A DNA stretch of 64,000 nt from Larimichthys crocea (taxonomy: Eukaryota; Chordata; Actinopteri; Sciaenidae): the NCBI RefSeq assembly GCF_000972845.2, contig NC_040019.1, positions 11,299,001 to 11,363,000 of the forward strand. The letters run 5' to 3'. The translations under genes and the position numbers were made by a program. The first letter of the stretch is position 1; the number at the start of each line of letters is the position of its first letter. Below the pieces are notes generated by a model. The model did not search any database. It was not told the origin of the DNA and saw only the letters and a list, made by a program, of their open reading frames with translations. Shown here piece after piece: positions 26,274-38,500 of the stretch.

Positions 26274-27230
26274 AGCTAAAGTTAAACACCCAGACTGCCC
26301 TCCTGTGGGAATACGCAGTATTACATATTCATAACCAGGTCTGTTCACATTTCTAATGAAAAGCTTACAGTATGTCAGCAGAACTGATCTGCCACTACTG
26401 ATTACTATACAGCAAAAGGTTTACAGTTGCAGGAATATTATATACGTCTTCATAAAATATGAATTTTAAGGCCTTGGCTTATGATTAATTGGGAACAGAG
26501 CAGATGCAGCTTGTGTGTTTGTGTAGAATTAACATACCGTCTGCTGTTAGAGAAGTTATGGCTTCTTTTTAGAGAGTTAAAAAAGTTGTTTTTGTATTTA
26601 TGTGGGTGGATATACATTACAACTTAGTGTGGGGTAATGTCCTCTCCCTGAATGACCTCTATGTCTGCACGCAGGACTTATAATAATATAACAGAATCCA
26701 CAGCTGCAGCTACAGAAGAAAGAAGCGGTACACTCCAGGCAGTGTGATTCAGCTGTACCTAATACCTGAAAGCAAATTCCCCTTTTTCCTTTCTTGGCCT
26801 TTCCAAATTTGTGTACTTGTTAGGTTGATAGATGGAGGTTATATTTAAACCTGGCGAGGGCTCTCATGAAAAAGCCTCCCTCTCTCAGCTGCAGAGCTGC
26901 TGACTGCAGGTTGAATTCTGCCTTACTGGCCACACTGCACACAGGGAAACAGATGGGTAATAAGGTCACAGCAGACGTACCTCTCACTAGCACAGACAAA
27001 TTGCAGACACACCAGCTGTGCTGACTCAGGACAACATTAGACTCAGGGAAATTGAATTAACATCTCTTTTTGCATAAGTTGTCGCTTTGTGTGTTATTTG
27101 CCTTAATGTGGTAAAAGCAAATGGAATAAAAAAAAGGCTTTAAATGCCCTGAAAACCTATTTGCTCAATCAACTTCTTTAATATCAATACTGGTTATCTA
27201 CATGAACACATGATATTCCGCCAAACCTGT
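21901..27230. other. Intergenic interval, right part, no gene recognised
   Basis: Short open frames only. The stretch 24500-24870 is A-rich and resembles the degraded 5' part of a retroelement, but I cannot assign it. A long (TG)n microsatellite lies at 26217-26270. Elsewhere the sequence is AT-rich and not recognisably repetitive. Confidence 0.5.
26217..26270. repeat. (TG)27 microsatellite
   Basis: Uninterrupted TG dinucleotides for 54 bases, preceded by a short imperfect TG tract at 26162-26180. The long alternating purine-pyrimidine run is likely length-polymorphic and can adopt Z-DNA. Open frames made of repeated Val-Cys or Thr-His across it are artefacts. Confidence 0.95.
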
Positions 27231-27235
27231 TTGTG

Positions 27236-27400
27236 TCTCTTTTTTTTGGGAGGGGGGGGGCTTTATTTGATAGTAGCAGCTGTAGAGTGGCAGGAAGGTG
27301 GGAAGAAAGAGAGAGTGACATGTAGCAAGGGTCGGTGGGTCAGAATCAAGTCCCAGGTCACTGTGACAAGGGCACTTTGTACCAGGGCACCCCGTCTTTG
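27236..27400 (-). mobile_element. tRNA-derived SINE
   Basis: Read on the minus strand, the 3' end is CTACTATCAAATAAAG, then a C-rich run and eight A residues. The body contains the CT-rich block and 'ccttcctgccactctacagc'. This is the 3' architecture of a common fish tRNA-derived SINE (CTCTCTCTC…CCTGTC…CTATCAAATAAAG). The tRNA-like head near 27340-27400 is strongly degraded. It lies about 0.8 kb beyond the herc1 polyadenylation signal. Confidence 0.55.
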
Positions 27401-27604
27401 CTCTTTTCAGTGGTTTGAGGTGGGTTGGGCTCCACTGGAAAAACTTCAGGGGATAGCAATAAATCCAAATCAAATCTGATGAATTAAAGCCCGCACAGTC
27501 CAGTTGTTGACTGACAAACTAAAATATATAATACCGATAGAGGTTTTCATTTTCTTACTTTAATTTTTTATTTTTTTTTGTGAATGGTTGTTTGTCATGT
27601 TATG

Positions 27605-27725
27605 TGCCCTGCGATGAGATGGCGACTTATCTCCGCCTCTTTACTCTGCCTCTTGTCAAATGTCAGCTGGGATAGTCACCATTCCCCCTGTAACCCTGGT
27701 GAGGATAAGCGGTTACGGAAAACGG
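27605..27725 (-). repeat. Teleost interspersed repeat copy (same family as 14046-14275)
   Basis: The blocks 'gcgatgagatggcgacttat', 'aatgtcagctgggatagtca' and 'gaggataagcggttacggaa', followed by AACGGATGGATG, are the inverted counterpart of the 14046-14275 copy. This copy keeps the 3' end with the ATGGATG-type terminus. Confidence 0.55.
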
Positions 27726-28149
27726 ATGGATGTTTTTAGTCATAACTATTTCATGTTTTAGAAAAGCAACCTCTAGTTTTCAGCAGCATTAAACCTTTTA
27801 TTTTTGTTCGGGAAGTGCAGGAAATATTGCATGCTAGCAGCATGGCTCCAGGGGTGGCAATGTTTGGCAGCTTTTGGTCCAGACTTTTCTGCAGCACTGT
27901 ACAGGGCCGCTGTGGCTGGTATGATTCCTGGCTCCTCCAGTCCAGGAGAAGTGTCTTTAAGCGAACCACTGGACCCCCCTGAGCAGATGGCACCAGGCAT
28001 TATTCAGTGAAGTATTTCAACCTCTACTTCATGGATTAACCCAGTTTTGTACCGGCATTTATAGTTCCCTATGGAAGCCGATAACGACTGTGCTTGGAAT
28101 GGAATGGTAGAACTTATAATCGTATAAAATGAACTTCTCAGTACACCAA

Positions 28150-28476
28150 ACTCCTTATTTAAACACTCTTTATTTTACAATAATACTGTCTGGGTGGGAC
28201 AGGTCATTAAATTATTACATATTCTCAAATAAACAGGCACATTAACTCTTTTATAGTGGCTTATTCACCTATATTTTTAAAAATCTTATTCTGTATCCCT
28301 GTAGTTTTGATTCAGAGTAAGCACTGCAATAATTACAACACCTTGCACAGTTGGAAAACCAAAACTACACATATACTACCATACAGGTTTGGCGAATAAA
28401 AATCTGTGTTCAGTGCATAATGTGCATGGCATGGGAGAAGATACATTCATCACCCTGTTGGACACAGTTGGCTGCT
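28150..28476 (-). other. herc1: herc1 3' UTR
   Basis: After the TGA at 28479-28477 the first canonical AATAAA on the minus strand is at 28174-28169, giving a 3' UTR of about 320 nt. The exact cleavage site is not visible. A second AATAAA-bearing stretch (AAAAATAAAAGG near 27795-27805) could extend the UTR by about 370 nt. Confidence 0.55.
28169..28174 (-). terminator. Polyadenylation signal AATAAA for herc1
   Basis: The minus strand reads AATAAAG about 300 nt after the stop codon, the first such hexamer downstream. A GT-rich element expected 20-40 nt further down is not clear; TTTGGTGTACTGAG at 28153-28140 is the best candidate. Confidence 0.5.
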
Positions 28477-31400
28477 TCAGTCCTCTGTGTCGGAGCTGTC
28501 TGCTGGGTCGGTGTTGTGGGTCAGCATGTAGTTGTCCATGTCGATGGAGGGGCAGTTGTGGATGGAGTAACGCAGACGCTCAGCGAGGATGGCCTGGCTC
28601 GTGTACGGCGGCAGGCGGAACAGGAAAAAGCAGGTCTGAGCAGTAGGGAGGCCGTTGACAGGCTGAAGAGAAAATAAAGTTTATTGTTTGTGCTATTAAT
28701 AGGAGTTTGATGTTGTGAACAAGCTTGTTACTTTGTTAGCGATGTTCTCACCCGATCAACCTTGATGATTTGGAACTTTTGCGTAATATCAGCTGGGTTG
28801 GAAGGCAACCTGGACCGGCCAGAGACAAAACGCAGGAAAAGCACTCTCTCCTCATTGGTGAACTCCTCCAGGCTCTGCCAAAACCAGCCAATGAGCTGGT
28901 GGCTCTCTGTGATGTCACGGTAACGCACCAGCTTCTTCAGCATCTCAACGGAGACCTCTGGCAGGCCACAGACCAGCTGCTCCAGCTGCTGTGCTGTCAG
29001 CAAAGAGAGGAGGGGCACGGGGATGATGGTGGACATGCCCTCTCTGACTGCTGCCACCTGGACGCAACAGAAACAACGTCAGCTTTGATACTTCTGAGGA
29101 CGAGATAAAGGGAACAACAACAGTACAACAAACAGGCTGTCTAGTGTGACTGATGGAAACCCGTGGGCAGACTGGGTGTTTAATATGGAAGCAGAGTTTC
29201 AGATACAGTAAAGATAAATCCACTCTAAAGTGGGCCAGGTCTATTCTGTAAATATAGTTTTAAAGTTTATTCTTTAAAGCCGGCATCTCTAATGTCTCAT
29301 CCTAATGCCTTAAAGGGACAGTTTACCCTAAAGGGTTAGGACATTTGTGATATATTATTGATATTGATATACAAGATAGCTGTGTTATGTTTCCGTATTT
29401 ATTTTCTTAATTAATCATGTTGCCTTAAAGTGTCAGAAAATAGAATAATGCCCATCATAATTTCCTTAGACTGAGGTATTCACATTCTTATTTGTCTTAG
29501 ACTATTCATATTTAAGAAGCTGTGACCAGTGAATTTCTACTTTGAATATGATTGATAATATGATTAAAAATTTTAAAACAAATTGATGAAAATCAATGCA
29601 TATTGTTGATTTGATTGACAGTGGTTCACATCCCACCACCCCACAGTTTTAAGTTGTTTTAATCTAATATGTTTTAAATAAAAGTCAGCAGGATAGCATT
29701 AAGAAACTGTTTATTTCCCTACATACAGTTGTCCCTCGCTATAACGCGGTTCACTTTTCACGGACTCGCTGTTTCGCGGATTTTTTTGTGTGTAATTTTG
29801 CATGCTTTTTACAGCGTACTGTACAGTATGAACGCGCATTGTGTTAGAGGAACTGTGAAATACGCGTGAGTTACTAGTAATAACTTCTTATGTGTCAAAC
29901 CTCGTAGATTAATAATTAAAATTACATTTGTTAAAAATGTTTGGGCTTGAAAACAGGTTTTGATCTTTGGTTTCATTTACTAATATAGTATTGTACTTAT
30001 TTTTGTTAAATCTGCGAAAGTTTGAACTTTTAGAGTGTTTAAATAAGAGAGAAATGTGAGAAAATGTTAATGCCTGTCTGAGAAAAGTGTATAAAAGTGT
30101 GTGGTTAGGGGTTTTACGGCCTTAAAACATGTATAATAATTGTAAAACTTAATTTGCGGATTTCGTTTAATGCGGGTTATTTTTAGAATGTATCCCCCGT
30201 GATAAACGAGGGACCACTGTAATTCATATTTATTCCATGTAGTATTACTCCATATTTTTCTACTGGTTATCTAAACCCTAACTGCAGAGGCTCTATTCCC
30301 GACAGTTTGATAACCACTGGCCTAAAAGGGTTTATAGACTAATTGTTTCAGCTCTAGTTTCTTCCTCCACACGGATATAAAAAGAGGGGATTTTGTTTTT
30401 GGTGCTTAAAGAAAATCGAAATAATTTATTTCATTATTTTTTTACGAGTAAAAAAAGCTGTGAAAACTGCCCACAACAAACATTTATCAAATTACTTGTA
30501 TTTTGAATCTTTTTAAGTACTTCATTTGATTGAATGTGTTTTTCTGATATAATGAGCGTCATCAAACTTTAAGCAGGTTTGTTGCCAGGCAGTTTTTATG
30601 ACTGTTGTTTTTGACCTTCACTGCAGAAACAACATTTAGCATATTGTAGCTTCATAGTAGAAGAAGTTTCAGTTTGGAAATGACTTTTTGACCGTGTTCA
30701 GTTTGCTGATAGGGATAATGTTCTTTTCTCCAGACTCAGGACACAGCTTGTGTAATGACAGGCAGTATGAGCTAATAAAGACTGCACAATGGGGGGCCAT
30801 GGGAGAGCTAATGACCTGTGAAATAGACTTATTACTTTGGTGAATCCAATGAAAATCAGTATTCCCTGAAGTTTCAATGTGTAGCAGTTTGCATGCTTAC
30901 AGGTTACACGGTTACAGCTGAACAGGTCTGCTGAATACACCCAAATCATTCTCTAACAGTTCAACCCTGCAAACCTGTGAGTCCATTTCATGCAGCCTGT
31001 AGTCCAAAGCTCTCTCCACATATTCAGTCCTGTTGGCAAAGGTCAGTGAGATGTTTTGACCTCCTGGAACCACAGGTACCAGCCTCCCATCTGCACTGTG
31101 GGCCATAAACGAATCCAGTGGGATCATCTTCAGAAGGATATGGCAAGGGTTGGGAAACGAAGAAGGACACAATAGTTTATCATCTTTATTAAACATCTCA
31201 TTACTGCATTCCGTAAAAAGACAACTTGCACATCATCTCACCACATGGAAGTTATCCTCTGTGATTCCACTGTTTTCCAGGTGAAGGATGCCTTGAAGGG
31301 TGCGGTAGGTGAGCAGGTCCACCTCCTCCAGGTCAGGCCCTCCTAATGGCATCGAGCAGAGCTGTTTCCATACCCAAGGAGCCAGATGTAAGTCCAGAGG

Positions 31401-32553
31401 TTTCTTGGTACGGATAGCCACTGCCATGAGGATTCCCAAGAAGCGAAACTGGACCATGTGATCCTCTGAGAATGCCGCTGGGTTCAACAGGAACCTTTAA
31501 GGGCAGGCAATGTCAGAGGTGAAGATTGTTTTTAGAAAGTTTGATGTTATACTTTAAGGGTACAGTTTTGGTTGGAGACTATCAAAAGACGACAAAATGT
31601 GCACCTGTCAGTGTTACTGCCCACATCTGCAAAGCTGTTGGGAGTATGAATCAGAAGTTCCACCACACCAGACTGTAACTCCTGAAACCAGACAGCACAT
31701 TAAAGAATATTCCTGATTTCATTATTATCTCTGTTGCTCTTAGACCTTCTCTGTATAGTCTCCATCCTACCTGGCACATCTCAGTGATGGTGTCATCGAA
31801 CACTCCTCCGGCATCGTCAGCTCCTTCGCCAACAAGCTTGACCTTCCACGCTCGTGATGGAAGCCGCAGCTCCAGAGGATTCAGGCTCACTACTTGCTTT
31901 GCTATTTGCACAAAGATGGGCTTGCTCGAACGCCCTCTGTGTGAGTGTAAAAATTGATGAAGACATATATAAAGCAAATATAAAATGAAAATTGCAGTCA
32001 AAAGAAAGACATACAGAATGATTATCATGGACTGAATATCACGGCCATCTTTACCTTGTGGAAATCCTTTTCACTGTGATCTGTGGCCCATATGTTTTGC
32101 CCTGGGTCATTGTTCTGCCAATGGAGCGCACTAGAGGCAGAGTGTTGACCTTGGGTGATAGCAGGCCCCTCAGCTCACCCCGGATGATGGCGGTCGTCCC
32201 TGAACTATATCGTGAGGTGGACACCTGGTTAGAGGGATGGACAGGGAATAAAATAGGGGGAAGTAAATGAGACATCACAATGAAAAATGACAGTATGGGA
32301 GAGAGAGAAGACTAACAAGCAGCAGCTACACGATTATTATCAGGAATCTATTGAAAATTGCAGAAGATGGGATCAGACATTACCGGATTCTTGGTGTCAA
32401 GGTTGAGGAGCCTCCAGGACTTGTACATGAGATCAGAAAAGTTGTACAGTACCCTGAGGCGCATGCTGAGAACATCAGGGTTGCAGTCTTTCAGAGTGTT
32501 GTACTGGGGAGGGACTGACTGGGGAAGGCCGAGCTGGAAATTTCCAGGGCCAC
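28477..32553 (-). CDS. herc1: herc1 exons 72-79: C-terminal HECT ubiquitin-ligase domain (residues 4316-4808)
   Basis: Exons: 32384-32553, 32055-32224, 31771-31936, 31605-31681, 31242-31494, 30975-31127, 28752-29057, 28477-28662. Linker blocks are [49 protein letters not shown]. The HECT core reads [113 protein letters not shown]. The catalytic Cys is C4758 in [18 protein letters not shown] (codon at 28632-28630). The C-terminus ends [18 protein letters not shown], the last residues differing from human SDTDY. All catalytic landmarks are intact, so the ligase should be active. Confidence 0.96.
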
Positions 32554-35500
32554 CTGGAGATGAAGGCAACATATGTGAGTGCATTTGTTCATGGATCATA
32601 GCTGCGAGCATCTGTAGGGCTGTGTGTGTACCTGAGTTTTTCATCGAGGTAGAAGGGGTGGTCCACGCAGCACTATGGCAGCGGCCAGCAGAAATCTGTC
32701 TGATGTTTTTCCCCTTTAGAGCTGAAATGAGCGTGGGCTCCTTCACTGGGTTGGCGTGTCCGAGGCCAAGCTGGAACACAAACATAAAATACAACAACAC
32801 AGGATTTAGAGTGCCTCTGATGTGCACTGAAAGCAAACTTCAGATTGTCAAAATGTATCACTTTGTAACAGAGGATGTAATTGATTACCTGTCCCTCACT
32901 GTTGCAGCCCCAGGCATAGATGTCTCCAGTGGAAGACAGAGCGAGGACATGTTCACAACCCACAGCAATGTCTTCTATGAACAGCCCCTCCAGAGACGGC
33001 ACCACCTGGGGGTTGGATTTATTCTTCAGCATGGAGTCCGGCAGGCCGATCAGACGCTCTGAAGGATGAACACAAGGAAGCAAAGTAACACATTTACATA
33101 TATGAGTAATTAAATAATAATAATAAAATAATAATATAAAATAAATAATATAAAATAAATAATAATAAAATTGTAGATTTTATTTCTGCAATCAGCTTTT
33201 AAAACTGTGCAAATTAATTGGTGAATTGATTAGATAAATTTTGAGTATCAACACTTTTGTTTTTTGTTTTTTCAAAAGAAAAATCAATTTTGTGACACGA
33301 CGTCCTGAAAACTTTTATGAAAAAATTGTTTTTAATTATTTAAATATCCACTTATTTAGATTTAGATGATCAAATATAATACACCATTAAGGCACCACTT
33401 AATACTGATTACAACATTTCTAATATGTATACACAAATGTACAAACTAGGTTCATTCTTCATGAGTTTGTGTTGTTTTAATGTAATGAGTACAACAACCA
33501 TATTTTCAAATGGTTGAAAATATGGTTGTTCAGACATTTTCACGATCCACTTTCACAATAAAATGTACCTTGTCCAAAAGTGTAAACATGTCCATCACAG
33601 GCCAACACCACAGAGAACTGAGTTCCACAACAGACCTTCTTAATTCCTTTGTTACAAAGCTGCTCCACTTTCTGGAAATTGGAACAGCCAAAAAATAATA
33701 TTTCATCAATATTCTACAAAAGCACTCAATCAAAATTAAAATAACTTGAAAATGATGTGTTTTTTTTATTTTAAGGATTCCTAAATTGAAGCCTTTGTAA
33801 TCTTACCTGAGGATAGTATTTTGCTGTAGAGGAACCGGTCCCCAACTTGCCATAATCTCCGTCTCCAAATGCCCACACAACCATGCCATCAAGTGACAGC
33901 ACTAGGGTGTGGTTGAGGCCACACGACACCTGAGAGAGGTAAGAAAGTTAGCTTTGTTTGTTTGTAGTTATATTTTAATCAATTATCCGATTTCACTGTG
34001 GAGACGGTATCGCCATGTAAGTTTAAGACTGAAAACAAACACAGTGCGTTTCTTACCTGTCCCACATGATATCCTTCTAGAGCAGCCACCCTCTCAGGCA
34101 GCATCTTGTTGGATGTTGACCTTTGACCCAGACGACCAGATTCACCACTGCCAAAGGTGAACAGTTTCCCATCTGCTGTCACCACAGCTGAGTGCCGAAA
34201 ACCACAAGCGAGCTGGGAAGAGAAAGAAAAGTCATAAATGTTTTTAAAAAGTTAAATTGATTTCTCTTCAACTTCAAATTTTGTTTGTTTGGAGATCTTG
34301 AGGCAGGTTTATCTCTACCTGAGCAATGTCTTCTCCTTGTAGGGCCTCTATCTGTTTGGGTCTTCTCTGCCTTTCACTGTTGCCATGGCCCAGTTTTCCA
34401 AAATCTCCGTCTCCCCAACTGAACACCTCTCCGGTCTCAGTCAGGGCCATGGAGTGTCCATCGGATCCACAGGATGTCACCAGTTGAGTCACCACATACC
34501 CTAACCACAGATCAAAGTGTCAGTGAAGCTCAGTTTATAAAAGTAAGACTGTCGATAAGAACATGCCATAAGAACATGTTTTAGGCAATTCAGTGCGTAG
34601 TCCCTGGATGAATATTGCACCTTGAAAAGCAGAGATAATAGTGGGGACGTAGAGATCATCAGAATTCCCCTGGCCAAGTCTGCCATACTGTCCTTCTCCT
34701 ACTGCCAGTACCGTCCCATTGGACTGAACCAGGAAGGAACAGTTCTGCCCACACACAACCTGAATGACAATGAAAACACAGACAAAGGCAAAGAAAAATT
34801 AGAAAGCAGTCACAGTCAAAGGGCAAAGTCTATGTCCCAAGTGTTAAAATCACTACCTGTTGTGTTTGTAACAGAGAGGGTGCAAGAGTGGGCATCATGA
34901 GGTTGGTTCCCATTCCTGCCAACTGTCCGTAACGTCCGTTCCCCCACAAGTACACCTCACTCTTTCCCCCTTGTTGCCAGTCCTGAAAAACACAGCAAGT
35001 AAAAGTTATCATGACACTATCGAGCTAAAAGATATGCTTATCTAATTATGCAGAAAGTACATTTAAAGAGAATTAATCTTCATTTTGCTTTAAAAATATG
35101 GAAGGGAACTCTATCTAGATGGCTGAGCTGTTACCTCTGGCCTGGTGGTGGCCCATGACATCAGCTGCTCATCCATCCTGAAGCTCCACTTACTGTTGTC
35201 CTACAATCAGAAGAATCAGATTCTCAACAGATGCATACAATGTAGAAACAAACAACGGCACAAAGAGGATTGTCACCACTCACCAGTGCCTTGGTGATTT
35301 CAGCTTCATCCACCTCCTGAAACTCTGAAACAATGAAGGATTCTGGGAAGGCAGTACCGCTGGCAATAGCCTCAGCAGTGCGGACAGTAGTGGCGTATGT
35401 GGCGAGCCAGCTCCACTCTGATGGGCAGGAGTGAGCATCAGGACTGGTGTGGTGTGGGGGACGTGGGTAACGGCACAGGTGTTTCTCTAAGGACAGACCA

Positions 35501-38500
35501 ACAGTCAAGGAGGCCAGGCTCTGCAGGAAGGCACTGTGGACTAGCTGGTCACCGGCTGCCACGTGGCTCTGCATTGACACAAGAAATTCAAAGTCACGTC
35601 TCAGTCGAGGCTCGCAAAGCAACACATAAATGACTTTAGAAAAATAGTTTCAGCAATGACCCGCTCATAGTTGTACTGCTCCTGCAACAGCAAGGGCAGC
35701 CTCTCCAGGAAGACGGCCAAACAAGGTGCCCGATTTAGACCCAGGATGTTCTGGCTTCTGAGGACCATACGACAGGAAGCTAGCACGTGATTTTGACTGA
35801 TCCAGTCAGGGGTGCAGCAGATCAACAAAACATCCTGGGAAGGAAACAATGACAGAACATAAATGTGAAGTGACACAGGTTACATCAGCTCTTATGAACC
35901 TAGTATCGTATAAATAATCATTATGAGCGGTATGAAGAAAAAACTGATGTTCTGACTACCCTAAAAAAATCTAGGGAAGTACGCTGATGTGTTTTCTTTT
36001 TAAAACATTAGATGAAACAATCAATACCACTCTCACGACTGTGTGCTAAATATAAAGTTAGCCAGGATAGTTATCTTAGCTGAGCAAAAAAATAGAAACA
36101 GGGGGAAATAGCCAGCCTGGCTCTCTCCAAAGATAACAAACATCCATCTTCCTGCACTTCTAAAATGTATTAGCACATTATAGTTTGCTACCAGTATTTG
36201 TGTTAGATATGTGAGATACATATATAAGGGTCCTCTGGCTGTTGATTCATACTGAACACACAGAAATGGGAGCAGTATTAATCTTCTAGTGTATCTTCTG
36301 AAATCAAACTTAATTCAAACTGTTCCTTTAATGTCTGACAGAAAGTTATGACTGAACCAAATTACCTTTGACCTCCCAAAGCAGGCGGCTACACCCAAGT
36401 TTGGTATCCAGGTAGTATTGACGACTGAACCCAAACCTGTAACAGTCTGTGAGACTGAACCATCCTGAAAGATAAAAATGAAATTAGACTTCTGGCAGAT
36501 TCATATTAATTAACACACAATAATAGTTTAATTCTCTGGTACTGTTGATTGTTACGTAAGTGACCTTTTTATTGACACCAGGTCAAGAAATGGCAGCAAC
36601 TGAGAATGTTGTTTTCTGACCTGTAAGGACCAGATGTTGAGCAGCCCCCCAATCCCTCCAGAGACTAGAGCCAGTCCACTGGAGCAAAATGAAAGGGTCT
36701 TCACTGCTGTAATGTGGCCATGAAGCACAAACACACACTTTGCACTCTCCTGCTGTAAAAAGAAACAGAAACTGGATGAATACTTACAACTGGCACAGAA
36801 AATCCTGTGAGATGCTACTATACCAAAATGTCGAGATTTTAGCACAATCGGGAATGCAAAAACTCCAACAGCAGAACCGAACTGACCTTCACATTAGTGC
36901 TTTTATCCTGGCTCAGGGGGGCGTTCAATATGTTTGGCAATGCAACAACAGTACCCCCCTGTGGCAATGTCCAGACATGCACAGAGCCATTCTGACAACC
37001 TCTATAGAAAGAGAAAAGGGAAATTAAAAGAGAATCTACGACACACAAATCATTAAAGAAACTTGACATTTTTATTGGTGTATCAGATGACAGCAGCTGT
37101 ACTTCTCTTTCTTTGTACTGTAGCATTGTTAAAGTTTTTATTTTTAAGTATAGGATACTGGTAAGTACTAGACTTAAAGAAGAAATAGTTATGTCAACTC
37201 ACGCAGCTATCATGAGTCTGGGATCAGGTGCTCTGCCAGCAAGTGGGCACCATTCAGCGACGTTAACAGTGCTGGAGTGAATGAGGGAGTGGAAGGTCAC
37301 CCACGTGCCCCCAGAGCGTCCCAGTATCTTCACTACCTCTGACCTCCCCAAACACAGAAGCAAGTGTCCTGTGGGGTCCCATTTTAGAGAAGTCACACTA
37401 TCCTGTAGAGTGAAGAGGGCGAGAGTGATCAATAAAAGACTTCTGTAGACTGACTTGGGTGTGAAGTAGATACAAGTCTGTCTTTTTTTGTTGAACTCTT
37501 CAGCATACTGCAATTAAAGTGAGCGTAGATTTTGTAAACAAACCTGGAAGACAGACAGCGCTACAGGCTGCTCGTTCTCATACGTCTCAGTTGTGGCCAA
37601 AAGAATCTTTCCATTGGGATACCCCACTGCAAAAGGCTTGTCCTCACTGTGCCAGGCAACACACTGGGGAGCTAGGAGAGATCAGAGGATAAGATGGTTC
37701 TCTTAAACAGTTCAGACATTTTGAAAAACATACTTGATATGGTCCCATTGGATTTTAAATCCTTGTGTGTCACTTAAGAAATTATAACTGGCAGTATGTT
37801 TCCTGAAAAATATTTCATCTCCTCACACTCTTTCCTGTGGCAATGGGTGAGCTCGGTGCTCTTCACATGCAGGTCGATCTCCTGCATTGTGACCTGCAGC
37901 CAGCAGAGAGAGCCATCCAGCCGTCCCACCAACAGGCTCTCAGCAGGTCTGTTTTTACAGGCTGACGGCTGGTCAAGAACCCACAAGCTGAAGGCCTGAG
38001 CCCAGCAGAGGGCTGTGACCCGGGACATCTGAGCCTCCACGTGGCAGTGAGATCCTGTAAAGTTACAGAAAAATATTAAGCACCCTCACTCAAGTCCCCC
38101 TCTACACAAAACTGTGTTTTACTTATTGTTACACCACTTGTATGTTTACAGTTCACATACATCTGCTGAAGAATGAACATTTCTGCCAGACCAGTAAAGC
38201 TGACAAAAAGCCAGACTTACCTTTAATGTTCATGATGTTGATGTGTTTGTTCTCTGGGGCAGCCAAAAAGTTTCCCCCTGTGCTCCAGTATACAGGAGAC
38301 ATGTGATGACATCTACCGGCTCTCTCACTGCTTGATCTGTCCGTCTTACTGGAAAGAGTCAGAGGAATGAGAAGTTCATAACAACTGCATATATAATCTT
38401 GCATAGCATAGAAATGTCAAGGTGTGCATGCCAACTTCTCAAAATATGTATTAAAAAAGGCCAAAACTAGGCTAATCTTGCCTTCCACTAGTCAATGGTC

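Noticed and set aside
26010..26356. Open frames with long Thr-His or Val-Cys runs
   Set aside because: They are translations of the (TG)27 microsatellite, not genes.
27751..28010. Overlapping open frames on both strands just beyond the herc1 3' end
   Set aside because: GC content is a little higher than nearby, but there is no domain, splice signal or conserved motif. It may be repeat-derived or extended 3' UTR.
32358..33062. 234-codon plus-strand open frame
   Set aside because: It runs antisense through herc1 exons 70-72 and the introns between. The minus strand encodes well-conserved RLD2 protein, so this is a shadow.
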